This document shows, piece after piece, positions 1 through 6,697 of a stretch of 9,634 bases of DNA. This DNA comes from Gemmatimonadota bacterium. GTDB taxonomy: Bacteria; Gemmatimonadota; Gemmatimonadetes; Gemmatimonadales; Gemmatimonadaceae. Each line of letters opens with the position of its first letter. Position 1 is the stretch's first letter. The stretch spans positions 1-9,634 of the forward strand of contig QHUV01000045.1 of the NCBI GenBank assembly GCA_003222065.1, written 5' to 3'. Both the position numbers and the translations under genes were made by a program. Below the pieces are notes generated by a model. It searched no databases. It saw only the letters and a program-made list of their open reading frames with translations, and was not told where the DNA came from.

Positions 1-145
1 AGTTGAAGCCCAGCGCGCCCAGCATGAGGTCCGGCTGAACGATCGTCATCTGCAGGAACAGGATCACGACGTTGATCGCGATCAGCGCCTGCACGGCGGA
101 TGTCATCCGCGGATAGTCCTGGTCGTTCGTCGCCGGATAGGTCAT
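1..145 (-). CDS. Probable rhomboid family intramembrane serine protease, N-terminal fragment (runs off left edge)
   Basis: The first 48 codons of a minus-strand gene are present, starting at ATG 143-145 and leaving the window at base 1. The peptide begins MTYPATNDQDYPRMTSAVQA and continues into a hydrophobic stretch (residues about 18-33, ALIAINVVILFLQMTI), then DLMLGALGFN. A short polar head, 'MT..V..LI.INVVIFFLQ' in the first membrane helix and a following 'ALGF' is how many bacterial rhomboid proteases start. The catalytic GxSG serine and the histidine lie beyond the window, so activity cannot be judged. Rhomboids cleave membrane proteins within the bilayer. A purine-rich GGCGGG just upstream could be a weak ribosome-binding site. 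Residue 14 is another possible Met start. The gene sits 235 nt after the QueE-like gene and probably has its own control. It could be another polytopic membrane protein; the call is by pattern only. Confidence 0.6.
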   Translation of the reverse strand, partial: MTYPATNDQDYPRMTSAVQALIAINVVILFLQMTIVQPDLMLGALGFN

Positions 146-226
146 CGTCCCGCCATCGGTGGCTGAGTCGGCTCGGTACTCAGCCGGAAATGATCAGCTG
201 TAGCGGCGGCCTAATCGCTCGCCGCT
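142..226 (-). promoter_or_regulatory. Leader of the rhomboid-like gene with two inverted repeats
   Basis: A perfect 8-bp inverted repeat, GGCTGAGT (161-168) and ACTCAGCC (178-185), has a 9-nt loop and ends 15 nt before the ATG. An alternative 5-bp stem, CGGCT/AGCCG, overlaps it. A second 7-bp repeat lies at 202-208/220-226. Neither repeat is followed by a T-tract, so they do not look like intrinsic terminators. Between the first hairpin and the gene is a 4-codon ATG ORF (bases 156 down to 142, stop TGA) whose stop overlaps the rhomboid start as ATGA. The rest of the spacer (227-380) shows short imperfect repeats only; I see no convincing -35/-10 pair and no RNA gene. Confidence 0.3.
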
Positions 227-380
227 CGAGCGAAAACTAACTCTAAAACACGACCCTGCGACGTGAGTTCCGTCACGCAAGTGATGCGTCATCGCTCCGA
301 CGCTCGCTGCATCATTTCGCACGCCGCTGGCCTGCCCTGCGCGAAGTCGAAGGGTCAAACTCGCGACGCGCGTTCCTACG

Positions 381-1037
381 TCACCTCATGCCCGTCGGCG
401 GGGGAAGCTTCAAAGCGAAGCGTACGTCGTTGTGCAACGCGGCCGCGCGTTCGAGCAGCGTCATCCATCGTCGATCGCGATCGACCGGCACACCCGGTGG
501 GGGGTGGATCACGATCATCGTCGCACCACTGACGACGCGTGCCTGTTCGACGATACGCAGGAGCTGGGCGTCACTCGTTTGATCGCTGGAGCACAGTACG
601 AGCGCGTGCTGCATTCCGGCCTCGGCGGCGGCATGCAGCGTGTGCAGGCCGCGCTCCGTCGTCGCTTCGAGACCGTTGCCCTCGAGCGTCACCTGTGTCA
701 GTCCCACGAATTTCTTGAGCGCGGGAATCGCCTCTGGACGTTGCCCATCGGTGTCCAACATGATGGGAAGATCCACCGGCGGCTTCGCGAACGCCGCGCA
801 GAGATAGTCGACGTTGGACAGCGGATCGCGGCCCGAGATCGAGATGGAGTGGTAGGCTGATCGGCTCGTGCTGCGGCGCAGTTCGTTGGCGAGCGCGTCA
901 GCGGTGTACATCGTCGCCGTTTCGGCTTCGGCGGCGAAGCGCACGAAAATCTGGCGGCGGCCCGACCAGACCCCTTGCGCCTGCAGACCCGCCGGCACTC
1001 CGGCGAGCGCTGCGGTCGGACCGGCGACTTGCGCCAT
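381..1037 (-). CDS. QueE-like protein lacking the radical-SAM cysteine cluster (probable pseudoenzyme)
   Basis: The 218-aa product resembles 7-carboxy-7-deazaguanine synthase (QueE), a radical-SAM enzyme of queuosine/7-deazaguanine synthesis, over its whole length. Residues 18-36 (GLQAQGVWSGRRQIFVRFA) match the QueE opening 'IQGEG..aGr..iFVRfaGC'. SISISGRDPL (64-73) sits where QueE has 'vtlTGGEPL', and IMLDTDG (92-98) where it has '..lETNG'. The end, VRFALKLPPPTGMR, parallels 'VRvlPQ.H...G.r'. The CxxxCxxC motif expected near residues 37-44 is missing: the sequence there reads AEAETATMYTAD, and the only cysteines are C80 and C149. Fe-S/SAM radical chemistry is therefore very unlikely. The start is ATG 1035-1037 and not the longer ORF to 1091, because a perfect GGAGGT lies 7 nt upstream and the longer form would overlap ddl by 50 nt. 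It follows ddl at 4 nt and is probably co-translated. Its current role is unknown. Confidence 0.7.
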   Translation of the reverse strand: MAQVAGPTAALAGVPAGLQAQGVWSGRRQIFVRFAAEAETATMYTADALANELRRSTSRSAYHSISISGRDPLSNVDYLCAAFAKPPVDLPIMLDTDGQRPEAIPALKKFVGLTQVTLEGNGLEATTERGLHTLHAAAEAGMQHALVLCSSDQTSDAQLLRIVEQARVVSGATMIVIHPPPGVPVDRDRRWMTLLERAAALHNDVRFALKLPPPTGMR

Positions 1038-1041
1038 CTGT

Positions 1042-2097
1042 CTAACCTCCCTGCCCATGTGCTTCGAGTGCGATGCGCACGATACGCTCACAGAGCTCGG
1101 GAAATGTGAGGCCCGCTGCTGCCGCCGCTTGAGGAATCAGACTCGTTTGCGTCATGCCCGGCAGCGTATTCGCTTCGAGACAGTAAAATCCACCCTGTTC
1201 ACTCATGCGAAAATCGATTCGTGCATAACCACGGAGTTTGAGTGCACGAAACGCGCGACGCGCACACTCTTGAACCTCCGATGTCTGCGCTGCGTTGATC
1301 TTCGCGGGAAACTCTTCGACCGCCATCCCTGCCTGGTACTTGCACTCGTAGTCGTAAATCTCGTGCTTCGGAATGATTTCGCCAACCGGGAGTGCCTCTT
1401 CACCAAGAATTCCGACCGTCAGCTCCCTGCCTGCAATGAAGCGCTCGATCATGACCTCGTCATCGAATTGGAACGCTTCGGCGATTGCAGCCGCCAGCTC
1501 GCCTGCTCTCTTCACGACGCTGAGCCCCACCGTCGACCCCTGCTTCGACGGTTTGACGACGACTGGAAGTCCGAGTTTGGCGATCGCTTCATCGCGAAAA
1601 CGCTTCCCAGCACTCTCCTTGTCTTTCCCCGACGCGGGCATCGCCATCAGCCAGTCCGCTGTGCCCACGTCGCTCCGCACGAATAAGTGCTTGGAGAGAT
1701 CCTTGTCCATGGCCAGCGCGCTAGCGAGATGTCCGCTTCCCGTGTATGGGATGCCGGCCAGGTCGAGCAGCGCCTGAATCGTCCCGTCCTCGCCAGCCCC
1801 GCCGTGGAGGCCGAGGAACACGATGTCGGCATCGCGCAGCGACGGCAACACGCGCTGCATCTGCGGGAGCGTCTCTTTCGCCATGCGATGCAACTCAGAC
1901 TGCGACGGCGGTGTCGGTTGCACCACCGGACGCGCCAACAGCGCGCGCTCATCGTCGCGACTGAGCGGACCGCGCGCGGTGTCGATCGCCGTGACTTCAT
2001 GTCCTCGGGATCGCAACGCCTCGGTGACGCGCAGCCCTGATGCGAGCGACACGTCGCGCTCGGCGGATGTGCCGCCCATTAGGACAGAGATCTTCAA
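1042..2097 (-). CDS. ddl: D-alanine--D-alanine ligase
   Basis: This cytoplasmic ATP-grasp enzyme joins two D-alanines to make the dipeptide for UDP-MurNAc-pentapeptide in peptidoglycan synthesis. The 351-aa product has the family landmarks in order: GGTSAERDVS (8-17, with E13 as the first D-Ala-site glutamate), HGGAGEDG (98-105), GIPYTGSG (115-122), ATP-binding VKPSKQGSTVGLS (181-193), the omega-loop IYDYECKY (247-254), ARIDFRM (292-298) and the Mg/substrate motif LEANTLPGMT (307-316). The tyrosine-containing omega-loop fits a D-Ala-D-Ala specificity and not D-lactate, by family knowledge. The start is TTG 2095-2097. An in-frame TAG lies 27 nt upstream, and the next Met (residue 7) would cut into the first motif. 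No good Shine-Dalgarno precedes the TTG. It lies 38 nt after the CBS gene, in the same run. Confidence 0.96.
   Translation of the reverse strand: MKISVLMGGTSAERDVSLASGLRVTEALRSRGHEVTAIDTARGPLSRDDERALLARPVVQPTPPSQSELHRMAKETLPQMQRVLPSLRDADIVFLGLHGGAGEDGTIQALLDLAGIPYTGSGHLASALAMDKDLSKHLFVRSDVGTADWLMAMPASGKDKESAGKRFRDEAIAKLGLPVVVKPSKQGSTVGLSVVKRAGELAAAIAEAFQFDDEVMIERFIAGRELTVGILGEEALPVGEIIPKHEIYDYECKYQAGMAVEEFPAKINAAQTSEVQECARRAFRALKLRGYARIDFRMSEQGGFYCLEANTLPGMTQTSLIPQAAAAAGLTFPELCERIVRIALEAHGQGG
1045..1050 (-). promoter_or_regulatory. Strong Shine-Dalgarno for the QueE-like gene, inside the end of ddl
   Basis: Read on the minus strand this is GGAGGT, 7 nt before ATG 1035-1037. It encodes the last two Gly codons of ddl and runs directly into ddl's TAG stop (1042-1044). 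It fixes the start of the downstream gene and suggests that ribosomes ending ddl can reinitiate. Confidence 0.75.
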
Positions 2098-2135
2098 GAG
2101 GGATGATCTTGGTATGAGGTTCTAGCAGCTCGTCG

Positions 2136-3533
2136 TCATCCCCTCGCCATGAGATAGCTGAGCATGTCCGACCGCGTAACGATGCCACGGACGTGACCGT
2201 TCGAGCGCACGAGGACGGCCGGATTCGACTTGGATAGCAACTTCGCGATTGCATCGACCGGCTGCGCCGCGTCGACCATCGGGAATGGAGGGTCCATCAC
2301 TTGGCTCACGGTCGCGTCGAGCAGCTTCGTATCGTCGAGGCTCTTGGCCGAGAGCGACCAGTCGCTAACTGAGCCCACGCAGTTAGCGCCGTCCATGATC
2401 GGCAGCTGCGACACATCGTGCAGTGACATGAGCCGCAGTGCCTGCCTCACGGTCGTGCCTGGCGCGACACTGACGACCGGCTGGTCCGTCGGTGGCTTCG
2501 AGCTCAACACGCTCTCCAAGGTTGTTCGGTCTGCATCGAGCAGCTGGTTCTCGCGCATCCACTCGTCGTTGTACAGCTTCGAGAGATATCGCTCTCCGGT
2601 ATCCGGCAGAATCGTCACCAGACACGCATTCGGATCATCGATGCGCCGCGCGACGTGCATCGCGACATGCACGATCAATCCCGCCGAGCCGCCGACGAAC
2701 AGGCCTTCCTCCCTCGTTAGGCGACGGGCCATGCCGAACGCTTCCTTGTCCGTCACCGTCATGAAATCGTCGATCACGTTCATGTCGAGCGTGCCCGGAA
2801 CCTTGTCCTGCCCGATTCCCTCGACCTTGTACGGAGTGCCTTCCGGTTTGTTTTGACCCTTGGTCCGCCACATCTCCGCGAGAATCGATCCCACTGGATC
2901 GCCGGAGACGACCTGAATCTTCGGATTGCGCTCTTTGAGGAATCGTCCGGCGCCGGTAATCGTCCCGCCCGTACCCGCCGCACACACGAAGTGCGTGACG
3001 CGCCCGTCCGTCTGCTCCCAAATCTCCGGACCGGTCGTCGCGTAGTGCGCGTCCGAGTTCGCGTCGTTGTAGAACTGATTCGCCAGGATCGCGTTAGGCG
3101 TCTCCTGCGCGATTCGCTTCGCCATCATCACGTAGTTGTCGGGATGATCGGGCGGCACCGCCGTCGGCGTCACGATCACCTCCGCGCCGAACGCTTTGAG
3201 CAGCCGTACCTTCTCCTGCGACATCTTGTCCGGCATGGTGAAAATGCAGCGATATCCCTTGAGCGCCGCGGCGATCGCCAGTCCGATTCCGGTGTTGCCG
3301 CTCGTGCCCTCGACCACGGTCCCGCCCGGACGCAGCCGTCCTTCTCGCTCGGCGCGCTCGATGATCGGCATTCCAATCCGGTCCTTTACCGACCCACCCG
3401 GATTGAAGAACTCGGCCTTCGCAAACACAGGCGTGCGCACGCCGCGCGTCACGCGATTGAGTCGAATGAGCGGCGTCCACCCGATCGTCTCGAGAACGGA
3501 AGCGTAGGGCTTTCGGTTGCGCTCGACAGTCAT
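2136..3533 (-). CDS. Cystathionine beta-synthase with C-terminal CBS domain pair
   Basis: This PLP enzyme of fold type II condenses serine (or an activated serine) with homocysteine to cystathionine in reverse transsulfuration. Residues 10-325 form the catalytic domain. K50 in NPGGSVKDRIG is the PLP-lysine, TSGNTG (77-82) is the substrate loop, GTGGTITGAG (187-196) is the phosphate-binding loop, and EGIG (238-241) and LPDTGERYLSK (309-319) follow. Residues 340-465 carry two CBS repeats (about 350-395 and 408-463), which in eukaryotic CBS bind adenosyl ligands and regulate activity. The 465-aa length and the EGIG..VP..LD stretch favour CBS over a plain cysteine synthase (about 310 aa), though O-acetylserine sulfhydrylase activity cannot be excluded. 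Start ATG 3531-3533 has AAGGA 4 nt upstream. A G-rich four-tract motif abuts that site. The gene begins 21 nt after the TonB-C-domain gene. Confidence 0.9.
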   Translation of the reverse strand: MTVERNRKPYASVLETIGWTPLIRLNRVTRGVRTPVFAKAEFFNPGGSVKDRIGMPIIERAEREGRLRPGGTVVEGTSGNTGIGLAIAAALKGYRCIFTMPDKMSQEKVRLLKAFGAEVIVTPTAVPPDHPDNYVMMAKRIAQETPNAILANQFYNDANSDAHYATTGPEIWEQTDGRVTHFVCAAGTGGTITGAGRFLKERNPKIQVVSGDPVGSILAEMWRTKGQNKPEGTPYKVEGIGQDKVPGTLDMNVIDDFMTVTDKEAFGMARRLTREEGLFVGGSAGLIVHVAMHVARRIDDPNACLVTILPDTGERYLSKLYNDEWMRENQLLDADRTTLESVLSSKPPTDQPVVSVAPGTTVRQALRLMSLHDVSQLPIMDGANCVGSVSDWSLSAKSLDDTKLLDATVSQVMDPPFPMVDAAQPVDAIAKLLSKSNPAVLVRSNGHVRGIVTRSDMLSYLMARG

Positions 3534-3537
3534 TGAA

Positions 3538-3542
3538 TCCTT
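3538..3542 (-). promoter_or_regulatory. Shine-Dalgarno of the CBS gene
   Basis: AAGGA on the minus strand lies 4 nt before the ATG at 3531-3533. It is one base downstream of the predicted G-quadruplex motif, so folding of that motif could hide or expose it. Confidence 0.55.
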
Positions 3543-3543
3543 G

Positions 3544-3569
3544 CCCGTAGCCCCTTAGTCCCTAGCCCC
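3544..3569 (-). promoter_or_regulatory. Potential RNA/DNA G-quadruplex between the TonB-C gene and the CBS gene
   Basis: On the minus (coding) strand four G-runs occur in 26 nt: GGGG (3566-3569), GGG (3560-3562), GGGG (3551-3554) and GGG (3544-3546). The loops are 3, 5 and 4 nt. This satisfies the usual G3+N1-7 rule. The motif spans the TAA stop of the upstream gene (3555-3557) and ends one base before the CBS gene's Shine-Dalgarno. It also reads as an imperfect repeat of GGGGCTA/GGGACTA. The position suggests translational control, which is inference. Confidence 0.45.
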
Positions 3570-4079
3570 TTTCTTGAGCACTGTATCTCCCGGCAGCGGC
3601 GGAGCGCCCGGAAACCTGAAATACACCGGGAAGAGAATCGTTACCGCCTGCGGCTCGCCCTTGGTTTTCGCGGGAACGAAATGCAGCTCCTGGGAACCGC
3701 GAATGGCGGCCGAGTCGAATGACGCGTATCCGCTCGACTCGACGACCTGCGTCGATTCAGCGCGAACTCGACCGTCCCGGTCGATGAATAGTCGCAGGGT
3801 GACATTTCCCTGAACCTTCTGCGCGAACAGCGCGGAGGGGTAGTGAAACGGGAGCTCCTTGTTGAGCATCTTCGGTGCTTCGTCCGGGTGCGGCGGGCCC
3901 GTTTCAAAGCTCTTCATGAGCTTCTGTGATTGCTCCTTGTCGACACAAGCCGCCGCGAACGATGCCAGCAGGGCGAGCACGAGGGCGACGCGTAAGCTCG
4001 GAGGCGCCCTTTCTGCGCGAGAGCTCGAGCGAACAACAGCGGTGCGGCGCATTGGGGAAATGTAAGACCTCGGCCTCAC
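3555..4079 (-). CDS. Putative lipoprotein with TonB C-terminal domain
   Basis: The 174-aa product has a basic N-terminus, a hydrophobic stretch (residues 30-44, RVALVLALLASFAAA) and Cys45, consistent with a type II signal peptide, although the lipobox is weak (AAAC). A polar linker follows (about 46-75). Residues 76-156 are a TonB C-terminal fold: YPSALFAQKVQGNVTLRLFIDRDG, then VVESSGYASFDSAAI and LHFVPAKTKGEPQAVT. TonB proteins pass energy to outer-membrane receptors, but this one is short, lacks the long Pro-rich periplasmic linker and seems lipid-anchored, so it need not act as a classical TonB. No exbB/exbD is nearby. The start is taken as GTG 4077-4079, overlapping the mutS stop as GTGA; ATG 4050-4052 (residue 10) also gives a good signal peptide. 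Neither start has a clear Shine-Dalgarno. Confidence 0.8.
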   Translation of the reverse strand: MRPRSYISPMRRTAVVRSSSRAERAPPSLRVALVLALLASFAAACVDKEQSQKLMKSFETGPPHPDEAPKMLNKELPFHYPSALFAQKVQGNVTLRLFIDRDGRVRAESTQVVESSGYASFDSAAIRGSQELHFVPAKTKGEPQAVTILFPVYFRFPGAPPLPGDTVLKKGARD

Positions 4080-6697
4080 GACTGCTTAGCTTCCCGTGAC
4101 AGGTCAGCGAGAACGGACAGAGCTTGCAGAGGTGTCATGTCATCCGTGTCGAGCGCCGCGAGACGCGCGACGAGCGGATTGGGCGCCGTGGCGAACAGCG
4201 CGAGTTGATCATGCCGGTCGTCGTTCGTTGCCGCGCGATTCTTACCGGCCGCGAGTTGCTCGCCCTCGAGCAGCTTTAGAAGCTGGCGCGCCCGAGCCAG
4301 AACCGTTGGCGGAAGTCCCGCCAATCGACCGACCTCTATGCCGTACGATCGGTCCGCGCCCCCCGGCTGCAGGCGATGCAGAAACAACACGTCGTCGTTC
4401 ACCTCGCGCACTGCCACATTGAAATTGCGCACGCCATCGAGATCCTGCGCGAGCTGAGTCAGCTCGTGATAGTGCGTTGCAAATATTGTCTTGCATCTGG
4501 TGTGATCATGGAGGTGCTCGCTCACGGCCCATGCGATCGAGACGCCGTCATACGTTGACGTGCCGCGTCCGATCTCGTCGAGCAAAACGAGACTCCGCAT
4601 CGTGGCCGAGTGCAGGATGGCACTCGTCTCCGCCATTTCGACCATGAATGTCGATTGCCCGCGCACGAGGTTGTCACTCGCTCCAACACGAACGAAGAGG
4701 CGGTCGATGAGTCCGATGCGCGCTGACTGCGCTGGTACGAAGCTCCCCATCTGCGCCATCAGTACGATCAACCCAACCTGTCGCAGGATCGTCGACTTGC
4801 CGGCCATGTTCGGCCCGGTCAGTATGATCACGCGAGCATCATCGCTCAGCTGCACGTCGTTAGGGATGAACTTGTCGCGCGGCATCATTCGCTCGACGAC
4901 CGGATGTCGGCCGGCTCCGATGTCGAGCGCGAACGTGTCGCACATGGCCGGCCGTACGTAGTTTTCGCGCGCCGCTACTTCAGCGAATGCCGCCACGACG
5001 TCGAGCAGCGCGATCGTGCGTGCCGCGCATTGTAACGCGCTGATTCGCGCGCCGAGGCGAGTGCGCAGCGCGTCGAATAGCTGTCGCTCGCGCGACTCGA
5101 TGCGCTCGCCGGCCGTGAGAATCGTCTCCTCGTATTCTTTGAGCGCCTGCGTTACGAATCGCTCACCATTGGTAATGGTCTGGCGACGTTGATAGTCGCT
5201 CGGCACGAGGTGCAGATTCGTCTTCGTTACTTCGATGTAGTAACCGAATACCTTGTTGAAGCCCACCTTGAGCGAGCCAATACCCGTGCGTTCGCGCTCA
5301 CTCGCTTGAATGCCGGCGATGCCGTCCTTACCGCCGTCGCGGAGTGCTCGCAATCGATCGAGCTCTCCATCGACGCCATGCGCGATCGTCGGTTCCTCGC
5401 CGATCGAGAGCGGCGGATGATCGACAATGTGGGCTCTGATCGCTTCGGCATCGACGGCGCAGTTGTCCCATTCGTCGAGGACGCGATCGAGGAGCGCCGC
5501 GTGCCTGGCATCTGCAAGCTGCCGAATGAGCTGCTCGACGCTGGGTAGCCTCGCGAGCGATGAGCCCAGCGATCCGATGTCGCGCGGTGACGCCCGCCCT
5601 GACGCGACCTTCGCCGCCAACCGCTCGACGTCGCGGACGCCGTCGAGCGCCGTGCGAAGCGCCTCACGAGTGAGCGCATCCTCAACCATCGCGCTGACGA
5701 CGTCCAGTCGGTCTTCGATTGTCGTACGATCGGTCAGTGGCGCGATCACCCATTGGCGCAACAAACGCGCGCCCATTGGCGTCACCGTCCGATCCAGCAC
5801 GGAGAGCAGGGTGCCCTCGGCGCCACCGCCGCGGAGCGATTCGACGAGCTCGAGATTCCGGCGCGTCATCTCGTCGAGCGCCATCAAGCCGTCGGCGTGA
5901 TCGACGGCGGGCCGAGCGAGCTGCGGAACCCCGCCCGGTTGCAGTTCACGCAGGTACCGCAGCAAGGCGCCCGCGGCCGCGACTGCCGGCCGATCGCCAT
6001 CGCCCACGGCAAGCCCGTCCATTGAGCCGACGTGGTAATGCCGGGTGAGATCGTCGCTCGCCAGCTCCGGATCGAACTCCCAAGGCTCGCGCTCGGTGAT
6101 CATCGCCTCAGCGCGTGAAGCGGGCAGCGCGATCGCCGAGGCCTGCGGCACGAGGATCTCGCGAGGTGCATAACGAGCAAGGATGGCATCGAGCTCCGGC
6201 GCTCGCGTCACGCATAGCCGCAACTCTCCCGTCGACACGTCGGCCGCGGCGACGCCGATCAACCCAGGTCCGCCGTGCGCGCGGTCGGCTGGCCACAGCG
6301 CGCAGATGAAATTGTTGCGCGTCCCTTCAAGTAGATCGTCGGCGAAGGTGACGCCGGGTGTCACTGTCTCCACCACTTCGCGGCGAACGATTCCCCGCGC
6401 GAGCTTGGGATCCTCGACCTGCTCGCAGATCGCCACGCGATAGCCGAGCTGCACGAGCCGACGGAGATACTCCTGGAGCGCCTTGACGGGAACGCCGGCG
6501 AGGGGCACGTCAGCGGCACCGCCATTGTTCCGCGACGTGAGCGTCAACCCGAGGACGCGCGCGGCGGTCTCGGCGTCCTCGTAGAACATCTCGTAGAACT
6601 CGCCCATGCGAAAGAACAACAGCGCGTTCTGGTGCCGCGCCTTGATGTCGCGGTACTGCTGCATCAACGGCGTTTGAGCCTGCGTCAGGCCTGTCAC
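4076..6697 (-). CDS. mutS: DNA mismatch repair protein MutS
   Basis: This 873-aa protein (E. coli MutS has 853) recognises mismatches and, with ATP, starts mismatch repair. The mismatch-reading loop GEFYEMF (32-38) carries the Phe-x-Glu pair F34/E36. Core and clamp domains follow, with the conserved VGFNKVFGYYIEVTKTN near 478-494. The C-terminal ATPase has Walker A GPNMAGKST (628-636; MAGK in place of the common MGGK), the trans-acting segment ASDNLVRGQSTFMVEMAE (673-690), Walker B LVLLDEIGRGTST (703-715) and FATHYHEL (739-746). QLALF (831-835) in the tail fits the sliding-clamp-binding consensus. DDMTPLQAL (852-860) matches the family end. GTG 6695-6697 is the likely start, overlapping the upstream stop as GTGA; an in-frame ATG exists at residue 12, within the conserved TPLMQQY. 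No mutL is in the window. Confidence 0.97.
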   Translation of the reverse strand: MTGLTQAQTPLMQQYRDIKARHQNALLFFRMGEFYEMFYEDAETAARVLGLTLTSRNNGGAADVPLAGVPVKALQEYLRRLVQLGYRVAICEQVEDPKLARGIVRREVVETVTPGVTFADDLLEGTRNNFICALWPADRAHGGPGLIGVAAADVSTGELRLCVTRAPELDAILARYAPREILVPQASAIALPASRAEAMITEREPWEFDPELASDDLTRHYHVGSMDGLAVGDGDRPAVAAAGALLRYLRELQPGGVPQLARPAVDHADGLMALDEMTRRNLELVESLRGGGAEGTLLSVLDRTVTPMGARLLRQWVIAPLTDRTTIEDRLDVVSAMVEDALTREALRTALDGVRDVERLAAKVASGRASPRDIGSLGSSLARLPSVEQLIRQLADARHAALLDRVLDEWDNCAVDAEAIRAHIVDHPPLSIGEEPTIAHGVDGELDRLRALRDGGKDGIAGIQASERERTGIGSLKVGFNKVFGYYIEVTKTNLHLVPSDYQRRQTITNGERFVTQALKEYEETILTAGERIESRERQLFDALRTRLGARISALQCAARTIALLDVVAAFAEVAARENYVRPAMCDTFALDIGAGRHPVVERMMPRDKFIPNDVQLSDDARVIILTGPNMAGKSTILRQVGLIVLMAQMGSFVPAQSARIGLIDRLFVRVGASDNLVRGQSTFMVEMAETSAILHSATMRSLVLLDEIGRGTSTYDGVSIAWAVSEHLHDHTRCKTIFATHYHELTQLAQDLDGVRNFNVAVREVNDDVLFLHRLQPGGADRSYGIEVGRLAGLPPTVLARARQLLKLLEGEQLAAGKNRAATNDDRHDQLALFATAPNPLVARLAALDTDDMTPLQALSVLADLSREAKQS

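Noticed and set aside
257..285. CGTGA/TCACG hairpin followed by TTTT as a terminator after the QueE-like gene
   Set aside because: The stem is only 5 bp and the T-run starts about 11 nt after it, which is unlike an intrinsic terminator.
470..485. Perfect 16-bp palindrome GTCGATCGCGATCGAC
   Set aside because: It is in-frame coding sequence (V-D-R-D-R) built from favoured codons GTC, GAT, CGC and CGA; a related GATCGCGATC at 74-83 also fits codon choice, so no binding site is claimed.
868..1686. Long plus-strand frame (272 codons) opposite the QueE-like gene and ddl
   Set aside because: It lies antisense to well-supported genes, has no family motifs, and its composition (many Arg, Cys and His) is what a mirrored GC-rich gene gives.
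2853..3536. Long plus-strand frame (227 codons) opposite the CBS gene
   Set aside because: It is Arg/His-rich, carries no recognisable domain, and is fully antisense to a gene with clear PLP-enzyme motifs.
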